The notes under the pieces: generated by a model | Databases searched by the model: none | The model's input: only the letters and a program-made list of their open reading frames with translations | Told to the model about the DNA's origin: nothing | Source: UBA7328 sp036479115 | GTDB lineage: Bacteria > Bacteroidota > Bacteroidia > Chitinophagales > Saprospiraceae | Direction: 5' to 3' | NCBI GenBank assembly: GCA_036479115.1 | Contig: JAZGFD010000069.1 | Location: forward strand, 1-62,106 | DNA length: 62,106 bases | Translations under genes and position numbers: made by a program | Shown here: one piece after another, positions 45,287 through 54,833 of the stretch | Layout: every line of letters starts with the position of its first letter | Numbering within the stretch: the stretch's first letter is position 1

Positions 45287-45420
45287 CTATGAATCCTGTA
45301 GGGATTTAATATTCGTAGGGGTTTTTTTAAGAAATTCGACCCTGTCGGGGTCGTAGATACCGATTATCGTCTATTTATTATAATCATATGAACCCTTCAG
45401 GTTCAACTCTGGGTTACGTA
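45287..45420. repeat. Palindrome cluster of the REP type
   Basis: Short inverted repeats in succession: CCTGTAGGGATTTAATATTC, GACCCTGTCGGGGTC (stem GACCC/GGGTC) and GAACCCTTCAGGTTC (stem GAACC/GGTTC). Such runs of hairpins built on 'CCCT..AGGG' are commonly found in Bacteroidota genomes next to IS200-like (RAYT) genes. None is seen here. Confidence 0.5.
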
Positions 45421-45564
45421 TTAATGCGAAAATAGCTTGTGTCTATCAAAAAAAATGTAATTTTTAAGTTCAAAAGCACACCACCTGAGTATTAGCGAGT
45501 TGAGAAAAATGTAAAGTTCGCCAAAAATAACTTTTTTGATTTAGTGAGTTTTCGGAGTGGACTC
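45413..45564. repeat. Fused family-A and family-B right ends
   Basis: TTCAAAAGCACACCACCTGAGTATTAGC (45471-45498, in two parts) is a family-A right end. It is joined directly to GAGTTGAGAAAAATGTAAAG..CGGAGTGGACTC (45499-45564), the family-B right end. It resembles the opposite-end join at 15729-15859. Confidence 0.5.
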
Positions 45565-45706
45565 AACATTGGGTTATTAAGCTGAATTGATATGTAAAAA
45601 ACGCAAATTCTGCTTTGAAATAATCACCTCCTCTTTGTTTGGCACTATTTTTTGCTTTTTTTATAAAAAAGTTAAAACTGATTTTCCCAAAATATTTTTT
45701 TTAGTC

Positions 45707-45740
45707 TAAATTTGCATCTACTCGATCGCTGTTAAATTTG
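45707..45740 (+). promoter_or_regulatory. Two TAAATTTG boxes upstream of odhB
   Basis: TAAATTTG occurs at 45707-45714 and again at 45733-45740, each matching TAnnTTTG, 71 and 45 nt before the odhB ATG. Which, if either, is used cannot be told. Confidence 0.35.
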
Positions 45741-45785
45741 GCTAAAAATAAGAACACTTGTCGAGTAATCATCTAAATAGAAAAA

Positions 45786-47342
45786 ATGAAGGTTGTAGAA
45801 ATGAAGGTTCCAGTCATCGGAGAATCTATATCAGAAGTGACACTTTCATCATGGCTTAAAGCCAATGGAGAATATGTAAATCTTGATGAACCTATATGTG
45901 AGTTTGAATCTGACAAAGCCACTCTTGAGTTTCCTGCAGAAGCAAGTGGAAAACTTATCCATGTTGCTGCAGAAGGGGAGGATTTATTAATAGGGGCCTT
46001 AGTAGCAACAATAGATACCAGCATAGTAGAAAATTTGAATACAGCTACAGAGGAAATAAAAGAGGAAGAGAATGTAATTGCCAAAACTGTTACAGCTCCT
46101 TCTTCTACTGCTAAAGTCACCGGAACTAAAGTAGAAATGAAAGTGCCTGTAATAGGAGAGTCCATATCAGAAGTAACACTCTCTTTATGGCTTGTTGAAA
46201 ATGAAAGTATTGTACATCTGGACGAACCTATATGTGAGTTTGAATCTGACAAGGCCACTTTAGAATTTCCGGCAGAGGCAACAGGAAAAATAGAATTTGT
46301 AGCCAAAGAAGGTGATGATTTGGCTATAGGAGCATTAGTAGCTATAATCCATGTGATGCAAATAGTGACCCCTGAGGGTATAGAAAAAGAGAATGATTCT
46401 ATGACTTCTGAAAGTATTAATACTTCTGTAAAAAAAGCTTCTTATGCCAAAGGCCACCCTTCTCCTTCTGCCGCTAAAATAATGGCAGAGAAAGGATTAG
46501 AACCCAAAGACATATCAGGATCAGGCAAAGATGGAAGAATTACTAAAAACGATGCAATAAAAGCGAATCTGAACCTACATCCCGAAAAATCAAGCAGTTC
46601 TCTTTCTGGTAAAGAAGCAGTAATTATTGGTACGCCTTTCAGTAGAAATACGAGAAGGGAGAAGATGTCCAGAATGAGGAGAACCATTGCCAAAAGGTTG
46701 GTTTCGGCCAAGAATGAGACTGCAATGCTCACTACTTTTAATGAAGTAGACCTTACAAATATCATAGCCTTGAGAAAGAAATACCAAGAACAGTTTGTAG
46801 AAAAGCATGGCATCAAATTGGGCTTCATGTCATTATTCTCTAAAGCATGTGCAAATGTGCTCATAGAAATGCCTCAAATAAATGCAATAATCGATGGTAA
46901 CGAGTTAATATATCATGATTTTGTGGATATCTCTATTGCTATCTCTACACCTACTGGCCTTGTAGTACCACCTGTACATAATGTAGAATCTTTGGATTTT
47001 CATGAAATAGAAACTAAAATTAAAGCATTGGCAACCAAAGCCAAAGAGGGCAAATTATCTTTAGATGAAATGAAAGGTGGTACCTTCTCTATTACCAATG
47101 GCGGCATATTTGAATCCATGATGAGTACCCCTATTTTAAACCAGCCACAATCAGCTATTTTAGGTATGCATACCATTAAACAAAGACCTATTGCAGTAGA
47201 TGGGAAAGTAGAAATTAGGCCTATGATGTATTTGGCACTTTCATATGATCATAGGGTGATTGATGGTAGCACTTCAGTTACATTTTTAGTCAAAGTGATA
47301 GAGCTACTCGAAGACCCTATGAGGCTGATGATGAATATTTAA
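45786..47342 (+). CDS. odhB: 2-oxoglutarate dehydrogenase E2 with two lipoyl domains
   Basis: E2 transfers succinyl from lipoate to CoA in the TCA cycle complex. 518 residues. There are two tandem lipoyl domains (about 5-78 and 117-190), with lipoyl-lysines at Lys44 and Lys156 in matching ESDKATLEFPAEA motifs. Next come a peripheral-subunit-binding domain (222-260, PSAAKIMAEKGLEPKDISG) and the acyltransferase core ending with catalytic His489 in SYDHRVIDG. The repeats differ at many synonymous sites, so the duplication is old. Most OdhB proteins have one lipoyl domain. The E1 gene (odhA/sucA), often adjacent in Bacteroidota, is not next to it. The related pyruvate E2 is a possible alternative, but the core fits OdhB better. 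Confidence 0.9.
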   Translation: MKVVEMKVPVIGESISEVTLSSWLKANGEYVNLDEPICEFESDKATLEFPAEASGKLIHVAAEGEDLLIGALVATIDTSIVENLNTATEEIKEEENVIAKTVTAPSSTAKVTGTKVEMKVPVIGESISEVTLSLWLVENESIVHLDEPICEFESDKATLEFPAEATGKIEFVAKEGDDLAIGALVAIIHVMQIVTPEGIEKENDSMTSESINTSVKKASYAKGHPSPSAAKIMAEKGLEPKDISGSGKDGRITKNDAIKANLNLHPEKSSSSLSGKEAVIIGTPFSRNTRREKMSRMRRTIAKRLVSAKNETAMLTTFNEVDLTNIIALRKKYQEQFVEKHGIKLGFMSLFSKACANVLIEMPQINAIIDGNELIYHDFVDISIAISTPTGLVVPPVHNVESLDFHEIETKIKALATKAKEGKLSLDEMKGGTFSITNGGIFESMMSTPILNQPQSAILGMHTIKQRPIAVDGKVEIRPMMYLALSYDHRVIDGSTSVTFLVKVIELLEDPMRLMMNI

Positions 47343-47492
47343 TATTAAGCCACAATCTCGGATTGATAAAAAGTCATATTTAATTATTTTGGCCTTCAAT
47401 ACACGATTTTATCTCAATAGCCTTCAACATTACTTGATATTTAACTTTGTATCTATTTATTGGTTTAATTTGACGTAACAAACAATGTAGGC

Positions 47493-48152
47493 ATGAGTTC
47501 ATTTGAAAAAACAAACCTCAACAGAGTAAAACGAATCCCCAAAAGAGGCCATTATGATAAAGCTACCATATATCCTATCATTGACGCAGCTCTTATTTGT
47601 CATGTAGGGTTGGTACATGAAGGTCAACCAATAGTTATACCGACTATTCATGCTCGTTTACAAGACAATATTATCATTCATGGAGCATCTACCAGTAGGC
47701 TGATGAATAACTCAGGAGGAGGCAACGCAATTTGTATAACTATTACGCATTTAGATGGCCTTGTTTTGGCTCGATCGGCCTTCCATCACTCTATGAATTA
47801 TCGGTCTGCAGTAATTTATGGACAAGGAGAAATTATACTAGATCATGATGAAAAAATGGCAGCTTTGGAAGCAATCACCGAAAAACTAGTGCCAGGAAGA
47901 TGGAATGATGTCAGACAACCCAGCACTAAAGAGCTGAAAGCTACAAATGTCGTAAAGATTCCTATCGATCTGGCTTCTGCAAAGATACGAACAGGCCCTC
48001 CTGGTGATGACAAGCCTGATTATAATCTTGATGTATGGGCAGGAGTCATGCCAATGCGTACCGTATTTGGAAAGATAGAACCCGATCCTGCATTAAAAAA
48101 AGGAATAGAAGTGCCCGATTATATAATGGAGTATGCTTTGATAAAAAAATAA
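47493..48152 (+). CDS. Pyridoxamine 5'-phosphate oxidase-fold flavoprotein
   Basis: 219 residues with the split-barrel flavin-binding fold of the PPOX-like/NimA group: KRIPKRGHYDKATIYPIIDAALICHVGLV at the N-terminus, then TIHARLQDNIIIHGASTSRLM and ITHLDGLVLARSAFHHSMNYRS. It binds FMN or another flavin, and reactions are unknown. Not PdxH itself. It stands alone, with TAACTTTG at 47442-47449 as a possible promoter 43 nt upstream. Confidence 0.8.
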   Translation: MSSFEKTNLNRVKRIPKRGHYDKATIYPIIDAALICHVGLVHEGQPIVIPTIHARLQDNIIIHGASTSRLMNNSGGGNAICITITHLDGLVLARSAFHHSMNYRSAVIYGQGEIILDHDEKMAALEAITEKLVPGRWNDVRQPSTKELKATNVVKIPIDLASAKIRTGPPGDDKPDYNLDVWAGVMPMRTVFGKIEPDPALKKGIEVPDYIMEYALIKK

Positions 48153-48317
48153 CGACTATTCAAATGGTACTCTTTTGAGTAAAAAAAAGGCTGGTTTTTT
48201 TACTTAAAAGCAGCTATTTCCCTCTTAATAGCAGCCCGATTACTAACTTGTTTTATGCTTTAGTGAATCTTGAATATGTTGGCTCACTTTCGATTTGAAG
48301 GGGAAGGATCATTTTTA

Positions 48318-48350
48318 TTTGATACTTGGACTTTAACATACCTACTTTTG
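48318..48350 (+). promoter_or_regulatory. Candidate promoter of mtaB
   Basis: TTTG at 48318-48321 and TACTTTTG at 48343-48350 are separated by 21 bp and lie 19 nt before the mtaB ATG. Both the -33 and the -7 element of the Bacteroidota consensus are present, which makes this the clearest promoter in the window. Confidence 0.55.
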
Positions 48351-48369
48351 CAATCATTTTAAGGAAACT

Positions 48370-49722
48370 ATGGCAACACCACAGACAGTAGCTTTTCACA
48401 CCCTCGGTTGTAAACTCAATTTTTCGGAGACTTCTACAATAAGGAGTAAATTTGAAGAAAAAGGGTTTTCTACACTTCCTTTTGATGAGGCTGCTGATGT
48501 GTATGTGATCAATACTTGTTCTGTCACAGATTTTGCTGATAGAAAATGTAGATCTACAGTAAGAAAGGTTTTGCGTCAAGCACCAGATGCCAAGGTAGTG
48601 GTAGTAGGATGTTATGCTCAACTCAAACCAGATGAAATAGCAGAAATACCAGGAGTGGACCTCGTGCTAGGAGCTGCAGAAAAGTTTAATGTGGTAAACT
48701 ATGTTGATAATCTTTCTAAATCTCCTTCGAAAGGATTAGTGAATGCAGGAGAGATAAGGGAGGTAAATAGCTTTGAAGAAGCATTCTCTTTTGGTGATAG
48801 AACGCGCACTTTTCTTAAGGTGCAAGATGGCTGTGATTATAAATGCACCTTTTGCACCATTCCTTTGGCCCGTGGTGCGAGTAGAAGTAATACCGTAGAA
48901 AGTGTGGTGGATAATGCTAAAAAAATAGCCGCTAAAGGCACAAAGGAAATCGTACTTACGGGTGTAAATATAGGAGATTTTGGCAATGGCACTGAAGTAA
49001 TAGAAGGCACAAGACCTAAAAAAGAAGCACTTTTCATTGATTTGATTAAAGCTTTAGATATTGAAGTAGAGGGTATGGAGCGATTTAGAATATCATCTAT
49101 TGAGCCCAATTTGTGCTCTAACGAAGTGATAAAATTCGTATCCGAATCAAAAAGGTTTGTCCCTCACTTTCACATGCCTTTACAATCAGGAAGTGACCAA
49201 ATGCTTGCTCTAATGAAGCGAAGGTATAAAAGTAGACTTTACAAAGAAAGGGTGGTGCAGATAAAGCAGCTTATGCCTCATGCTTGTATAGGAGTGGATG
49301 TAATTGTAGGGTTTCCAGGTGAAACAGATGATTTTTTCAAAGAGACCTTTGATTTTATTAGCGACTTAGAGGTGTCGTATCTTCATGTATTTACCTATTC
49401 TGAAAGACCCAATACTCCTGCCGCATCCATGTCTGAAAAAGTGCCCATGGAGGTAAGACGCAGAAGAAATCAATCGCTAAGAAGACTGTCAGAAAAGAAA
49501 AAGCAACAGTTTTATCGCGCTCATCTTGGAGGTACGAGATCTGTTCTTTTTGAAAGAGATCGGAAAGCCAGCATGATTACGGGATTTACTGATAATTATA
49601 TAAAAATAGAACTTCCATATGAAAAAGTATTAATCAATACAGTAGGAGCTGTAAGATTAATAAGTATAAATGCCCAAGGACTTGTAAGTGGAGAATTGGT
49701 AGCAACAAATGTATTGTCGTAG
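48370..49722 (+). CDS. mtaB: tRNA t6A37 methylthiotransferase MtaB
   Basis: This radical SAM enzyme converts t6A to ms2t6A at tRNA position 37. 450 residues. The N-terminal UPF0004 domain has cluster ligands Cys14 (TLGCKLN), Cys50 (NTCSVT) and Cys81 (GCYAQ). The radical SAM motif is C155-x3-C159-x2-C162 (GCDYKCTFC), then RISSIEP and VDVIVGFPGE. The C-terminal TRAM-like domain (GGTRSVLFERDRKASMITGFTD) binds tRNA. It fits MtaB better than MiaB because of the length and the HTLGCKLN opening. Confidence 0.92.
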   Translation: MATPQTVAFHTLGCKLNFSETSTIRSKFEEKGFSTLPFDEAADVYVINTCSVTDFADRKCRSTVRKVLRQAPDAKVVVVGCYAQLKPDEIAEIPGVDLVLGAAEKFNVVNYVDNLSKSPSKGLVNAGEIREVNSFEEAFSFGDRTRTFLKVQDGCDYKCTFCTIPLARGASRSNTVESVVDNAKKIAAKGTKEIVLTGVNIGDFGNGTEVIEGTRPKKEALFIDLIKALDIEVEGMERFRISSIEPNLCSNEVIKFVSESKRFVPHFHMPLQSGSDQMLALMKRRYKSRLYKERVVQIKQLMPHACIGVDVIVGFPGETDDFFKETFDFISDLEVSYLHVFTYSERPNTPAASMSEKVPMEVRRRRNQSLRRLSEKKKQQFYRAHLGGTRSVLFERDRKASMITGFTDNYIKIELPYEKVLINTVGAVRLISINAQGLVSGELVATNVLS

Positions 49723-49917
49723 TATCTTCACAAATACAATCTCTTTTATATCATATGATTAGAATAAATACGTTTATTATTTTCATTCCCAATGAATAGG
49801 GTTTAATATGTAGAGGCTGAACTATTAATTTTAAAGAATTTTCGTTCAACTATTATGCCCCAAATCTCTTCAGAGGTGAGGGTTATTTATTAACACTTAA
49901 CAAAACAAAAAATATAC

Positions 49918-51168
49918 ATGAGAATATTCATTTTCCTAATGTTGATGACATTTTTTATTGGTTGCAAAACTAATGAAACGGCAACATCTAATGACCCTCT
50001 TACGCCTACATTGGCAACGGCCAATAAACTAGCACAGAAATATATCATAGTAGATGGACATGTGGATTTACCGTACAGATTAGCCATATCTAACTTTAAA
50101 TTAGAAAAGCAATATCTGGGTATACCGATATCTACTAAAAAAGGAGATTTTGATTATATGAGAAGCAAAGAAGGTGGGCTGGATGCACCGTTCATGTCAA
50201 TATATATTCCTGCCGACAATCAGAAGGAAGCGGGGAAATCTAAAAAACATGCAGAGAAACTCATCGACATGATAGACGGAATATGCGCAGAACATCCCGA
50301 TAAATTTGAAGTGGCCAAAACAGTAGCTGATGTAAGAAGAATAAAAAAACAAGGAAAAATAGCCTTGCCTATGGGAATGGAAAATGGTGCAGGAATAGAA
50401 GATGATATCAAGAATGTTAAGTATTTTAAAAATAGAGGTATCAGCTACATCACACTTACCCATTCTAAGGTCAACCTCATCTGTGATTCGTCATATGACC
50501 CTGAGCGCAAATGGCTAGGCTTGAGCCCTTTTGGTGAAAAAGTAGTAAAAGAGATGAATAGAGTAGGCATCATGGTAGATATTTCACATGTGTCTGACAG
50601 CACTTTTTTTGACGTGATGAGACTAACAAATGTGCCAGTGATAGCATCTCACTCATCGGTAAGACGCTATACTCCAGGGTTTGAAAGAAACATGTCTGAT
50701 GATCTTGTAAAGGCTCTTGGAGTAAATGGTGGTGTGATAATGATCAATTTTGGCTCTACATTTCTAGATCAAAAAAGCAGAGATCAAGCAGATGCAACCA
50801 AAGAAAAGATCAATAAAATGCTAAAAGATATGGAGCTCGACCCCGATTCTAGAAAAGGAAAAGCCGTAGTAGAAAGGTTTAGTGAGGGACATCCTGTTCT
50901 TTTTGCCGATGTAGAAAAAGTAGCGGATCATATCGATCATGTGGTAAGTCTTATAGGCATCGATCATGTGGGGCTTGGTTCAGATTTTGATGGAGTAGGT
51001 GATAGTTTGCCCACTGGACTTAAAGATGTATCAGACTATCCTAACTTGATTCTAGCTTTGATAAAAAGAGGTTATTCTGAGGAAGAAATATCTAAAATAT
51101 GCTCTGGTAATCTATTGAGAGTGTGGAGTCAAGTGGAAGCACATGCAGCCGCTTCTAAAAGAAGTTAA
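49918..51168 (+). CDS. Membrane dipeptidase (peptidase M19) lipoprotein
   Basis: 416 residues. Lipoprotein signal (MRIFIFLMLMTFFIGC, Cys16), so anchored in the envelope. The M19 barrel follows, with metal ligands in DGHVDLP and in ISHVSDSTFFDV, HSSVR, and the C-terminal GIDHVGLGSDFDGV. The family hydrolyses dipeptides with broad specificity. It is directly followed (0 nt) by the EamA-type transporter gene, which suggests one transcript. Confidence 0.9.
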   Translation: MRIFIFLMLMTFFIGCKTNETATSNDPLTPTLATANKLAQKYIIVDGHVDLPYRLAISNFKLEKQYLGIPISTKKGDFDYMRSKEGGLDAPFMSIYIPADNQKEAGKSKKHAEKLIDMIDGICAEHPDKFEVAKTVADVRRIKKQGKIALPMGMENGAGIEDDIKNVKYFKNRGISYITLTHSKVNLICDSSYDPERKWLGLSPFGEKVVKEMNRVGIMVDISHVSDSTFFDVMRLTNVPVIASHSSVRRYTPGFERNMSDDLVKALGVNGGVIMINFGSTFLDQKSRDQADATKEKINKMLKDMELDPDSRKGKAVVERFSEGHPVLFADVEKVADHIDHVVSLIGIDHVGLGSDFDGVGDSLPTGLKDVSDYPNLILALIKRGYSEEEISKICSGNLLRVWSQVEAHAAASKRS

Positions 51169-52050
51169 TTGGATGTAAAAGGCCAAATCGGCGTTAAGCA
51201 GATTCTCACTCTTGTTTTCCTGAGTTTAATTTGGGGTACTTCCTTCATTTTAATGAAGCGAGGATTGATTGCCTTCAGCGCTTTGCAGATGGCATGTCTA
51301 CGTATTTGTATTGCAGGAGTATGCTTCATTCCTTTTTTCATTTATCACATAAGAAAAGAAAAGATCACTTCGGTATGGAAGTACATTCTTGTTGGGCTTA
51401 CGGGTACCGCTATTCCTGCTTTTATGTTTGCCATAGCCCAGACGCAGATATCCAGTAGTACAGCTGGTATAATGAACACACTTACTCCCATTTTTACCAT
51501 CCTAGTAGGAATTGTTTTTTATAAAATGATGGTGAATAAATATCAAATACTTGGGGTTATCTTCGGTTTTGGAGGTGCCATTGCACTGATTCTTTTGGGC
51601 AAAGATGATGATGGAACATCTGGTAATATGTGGTATGCTGGCTTTATTGTTATAGCATCTGTGCTTTATGGTATAAATCTAAATTTTGTGAAAACACATT
51701 TTCAAAAAGAAAATAGTGTCCGTCTTAGCTCTTTTTCGTTTGTTTTGGTAACTATTCCGTGTTTATTTTATGTGTTTAGTAGCGACATTCCTAAGATTAT
51801 CATTACCCCAGAAGGTATGACAGCCTTCTATTATGTTGCTTTGCTTTCTATCATCAGTACGATGATAGCCTTAATCATATTCTACAAGCTCGTGCAAGAT
51901 ACCAACCCTGTATTTGCTTCTTCTGTGAGTTACCTGGTGCCCATTGTTGCTTTGTTATGGGGTATTGTAGATAATGAATTCATAGGAATGGGGCACTATG
52001 TAAGTTTGGCTTTGATAATGTTAGGAATATATATGATAAGGAAGGGGTAG
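51169..52050 (+). CDS. EamA/DMT-family transporter
   Basis: 293 residues with ten predicted membrane helices in two EamA repeats (ILTLVFLSLIWGTSFILMKRG at the start; WYAGFIVIASVLYGINLNFV opening the second half). The family exports amino acids or metabolites. The substrate is unknown, though an adjoining dipeptidase hints at amino-acid export. It starts with TTG immediately after the dipeptidase stop codon. The first internal ATG would lose TM1. Confidence 0.82.
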   Translation: MDVKGQIGVKQILTLVFLSLIWGTSFILMKRGLIAFSALQMACLRICIAGVCFIPFFIYHIRKEKITSVWKYILVGLTGTAIPAFMFAIAQTQISSSTAGIMNTLTPIFTILVGIVFYKMMVNKYQILGVIFGFGGAIALILLGKDDDGTSGNMWYAGFIVIASVLYGINLNFVKTHFQKENSVRLSSFSFVLVTIPCLFYVFSSDIPKIIITPEGMTAFYYVALLSIISTMIALIIFYKLVQDTNPVFASSVSYLVPIVALLWGIVDNEFIGMGHYVSLALIMLGIYMIRKG

Positions 52051-52158
52051 TACGCGATCAACACTAGAAAAACTTGCTATATCTACACCAGTTTCCGTTG
52101 GTGAGGACGACTTTGATAGGTTCAATTGCATTCTCATTTGCAATATGATGGACTATAG

Positions 52159-52217
52159 CAATAAAGTTCGCCAAAAGCTTTATGCAGAACTTGCCGATGT
52201 GAACTTTGTAGTTACGT
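52159..52217. repeat. Family-B/A hybrid fragment
   Basis: AATAAAGTTCGCCAAAAGC with TTTATGCAGAACTTGCCGAT and GAACTTTGTAGTTAC includes family-B interior, as at 28870 and 18505, and a family-A-like last 11 bases. It lies just past the 3' end of parC. Confidence 0.4.
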
Positions 52218-52229
52218 TTTGTTAATTCT

Positions 52230-54833
52230 TCAAAAGTCCATCTCAATGGTAGTGCCAGGAAGCAACTTGTCATTATTTCTGTTTGATGTGTCACTTTTGG
52301 TCTTCGCTATAGACTTAGGCGCTTTTATTTTAACACCTTTCGCAGAAAGTACTTTGTGCTCACCTAGTTTGTTGCCAAGAGCCTTCCATCCTTTCACATC
52401 GATAAACTCAGCAAGGTTTATCTCTCTTTCTGTTTTACTACCTCCTTCTTTATAGGAATAAATAACAATAGGGACCTGCTCAGTAGTAGCATAATAGAGC
52501 TTACTACTACGAGACTCAGTGACGAATGAAAACCGCTGATCATTTTTAGTAGTTTCTACTTCAAACCTTTTAACCATTGTCCATCCTTTTTCTCCTTCAT
52601 GATACATCGCGCTAATGACATCTCCTTTTTTATATTTCGCAACATAAAGAAGCCCATCCACATCAATTTTAGAATCGATTACCAAATCTCTCATTTCGTA
52701 ACTGCCATTTTTATAAATAGCAACGATCTGATCTCCAGTATCAAATTCACCTAAAAACAATCCTCTTTCTTCTTTATTCAACCTTCCACTGCTTTGATCC
52801 ATCCATGCTTTAATAGCGCCTAATGATGATTTGCCTACTGAAAGTTGTATCAATTTTTTGACAGGATATTTAGTGACAATATTCCCTCCCGAACCTCTTC
52901 CTTTTATACTCAACTCTTCAAAATCCAATTCAAAAATTTTCTTTTTTGCCGAACAACCAGGAGAAAGCGTTATCTGAACAATCTCAGATTCGCCATTGAG
53001 GTTGGCTGTAAAATAAAGACATTTTGAGCCCTTTTCTCCTTTGGTAAGGTCATATTCCTTATCTCTTGTGATGGCTGTAACGTTAAATCTTTTGGCCATG
53101 GTTCTACCAGACTTTGCATCCACATATATCATATTATAGGTGGTACGATCGTCTCCTTTTTTCCACACTCCTACGTGGAGTATATTCTTGCCCATAAATA
53201 CCTTGTCTCCTATCCTACTTACCTGAAATTTTCCATCTTTTCTGAAAGCTATAATATCATCTATATCGCTACACTCTACCACAAATTCTTCTTTTTTCAT
53301 TGCAGAACCATTACCAATAAACCCTTCTTTAAGATCTACATATAGTTTGGTATTATTGGCTGCTACTGCCACGGCCTTAATGGTTTCAAGGTTCGTAATT
53401 TCTGTTTTACGTTCTTTTCCTTTTCCGTATTTTTCTAGCAGTTTGTTAAAGTAAGCTATGGCATAATCGGTGAGATGTTCTAAATCGTAGATTACTTGTT
53501 CTAGCTCGGCCACAAGTTTTACCATATTCTCTTCGTGCCGAAACTTATTGTATTTTGATATTCTCTTGATTCTTATTTCAGTAAGGTGGATGATATCTTC
53601 ATCAGAAATTTCTCTCATTAGCATGAGGCGATCGTCACCTTTTTTGCTATTGTCTTTTGGGGTGCTTACATATTTTCTAAGGCCTTTATCAATAATTTTT
53701 ATTGCTGCTTCAAAACTTTCAGCTTCTTCAATATCTCTATAAATCCTATTTTCGATGAAAATCTTTTCTAACGATGCCAAATGCCATTTTTCTTCCAGTT
53801 CTTTTCGTCTGATTTCTAATTCTTGGCGCAAGAGATCTTTAGTCTGAATGGTAGAAGTTCTAAGGATATCTTCTACTGTAAGAAAATGTGGTTTGTTATC
53901 AATGATTACACATGCATTTGGTGATATGCTTACTTCACATTGTGTAAAAGCATAAAGTGCATCCATAGTGACTTCTGGAGATACTCCTGAAATCAGATCT
54001 ACTTGTATATCTACATCCTTTGCCGTATTGTCAATAATTTTTTTAATCTTAATCTGGCCTTTTTCATTGGCTTTTATCACACTATCTATTAGTGCCGTTG
54101 TTGTAACACCATAAGGCAATTCTTTGATGGATAAAGTGTTTTTATTCACTACTTCTATCCGTGATCTTACTTTTACTTTTCCTCCTCTTTTTCCTCTGTT
54201 ATACTCAGTGACATCAATAAACCCTCCTGTCTGAAAATCAGGATAAATTTTAATGCTCTTATCTTCTAATATCCTAATAGATGCTTTTATCAGTTCTTTG
54301 AAGTTGTGCGGCATTATCTTGGTACTTAGGCCTACCGCAATTCCTTCAGTACCCTGAGCGAGAAGCAATGGAAATTTCATGGGAAGGTTAACGGGCTCAT
54401 TATTACGCCCATCATAAGAGAGTTGCCATTGGGTCGTTTGGTTATTAAATGCTACTTCGAGGGCAAATTTTGTAAGCCTTGCTTCTATATATCTTGGAGC
54501 GGCAGCAGAATCTCCCGTACGCGCATCGCCCCAGTTGCCCTGGGTGTCTATCATGAGATCCTTCTGCCCCAGTTTCACCATGGCATCGCCAATAGCAGCA
54601 TCACCATGGGGATGATATTGCATGGTATGTCCTATGATATTAGCCACTTTGTGGTATCGGCCATCATCTTTTTCTCTAAGACTATAGAGGATTCGTCGCT
54701 GTACGGGTTTTAGTCCATCATTGATGGTGGGTACAGCTCTTTCTAAAATTACATAAGAGGCATAATCCAGAAAATACTCCTCATACATCTCTCCTATTGG
54801 AATGACTTTTACTTCTGTTTCTTCTGCACTCAT
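52230..54833 (-). CDS. parC: DNA topoisomerase IV subunit A
   Basis: 867 residues. The N-terminal breakage-reunion domain begins MYEEYFLDYASYVILERAVP..GLKPVQRRILYSL, and the active-site Tyr lies in AAAPRYIEARLT (about 107). HPHGDAA precedes it. The tower and coiled-coil domain and a beta-pinwheel C-terminal domain follow (blades such as GRSGGNIVTKYPVKKLIQLSVGKSS from about 640). The lack of a GyrA box (QRRGGKG) and the general form favour ParC over GyrA. Works with ParE to decatenate chromosomes, but parE is not the neighbour here: upstream is a repeat-filled gap. Confidence 0.9.
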   Translation of the reverse strand: MSAEETEVKVIPIGEMYEEYFLDYASYVILERAVPTINDGLKPVQRRILYSLREKDDGRYHKVANIIGHTMQYHPHGDAAIGDAMVKLGQKDLMIDTQGNWGDARTGDSAAAPRYIEARLTKFALEVAFNNQTTQWQLSYDGRNNEPVNLPMKFPLLLAQGTEGIAVGLSTKIMPHNFKELIKASIRILEDKSIKIYPDFQTGGFIDVTEYNRGKRGGKVKVRSRIEVVNKNTLSIKELPYGVTTTALIDSVIKANEKGQIKIKKIIDNTAKDVDIQVDLISGVSPEVTMDALYAFTQCEVSISPNACVIIDNKPHFLTVEDILRTSTIQTKDLLRQELEIRRKELEEKWHLASLEKIFIENRIYRDIEEAESFEAAIKIIDKGLRKYVSTPKDNSKKGDDRLMLMREISDEDIIHLTEIRIKRISKYNKFRHEENMVKLVAELEQVIYDLEHLTDYAIAYFNKLLEKYGKGKERKTEITNLETIKAVAVAANNTKLYVDLKEGFIGNGSAMKKEEFVVECSDIDDIIAFRKDGKFQVSRIGDKVFMGKNILHVGVWKKGDDRTTYNMIYVDAKSGRTMAKRFNVTAITRDKEYDLTKGEKGSKCLYFTANLNGESEIVQITLSPGCSAKKKIFELDFEELSIKGRGSGGNIVTKYPVKKLIQLSVGKSSLGAIKAWMDQSSGRLNKEERGLFLGEFDTGDQIVAIYKNGSYEMRDLVIDSKIDVDGLLYVAKYKKGDVISAMYHEGEKGWTMVKRFEVETTKNDQRFSFVTESRSSKLYYATTEQVPIVIYSYKEGGSKTEREINLAEFIDVKGWKALGNKLGEHKVLSAKGVKIKAPKSIAKTKSDTSNRNNDKLLPGTTIEMDF

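Larger units (their letters stand above)
44873..45785. other. Intergenic, 913 bp, repeat-dense
   Basis: No intact gene. In order: the pheS promoter box; a family-A-ended element with an IS66-like fragment (44959-45276); a palindrome cluster (45287-45420); a family-A right end (to 45498); a family-B right end (to 45564); and two TAAATTTG boxes for odhB. Remaining stretches are AT-rich and unrecognised. Confidence 0.6.
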
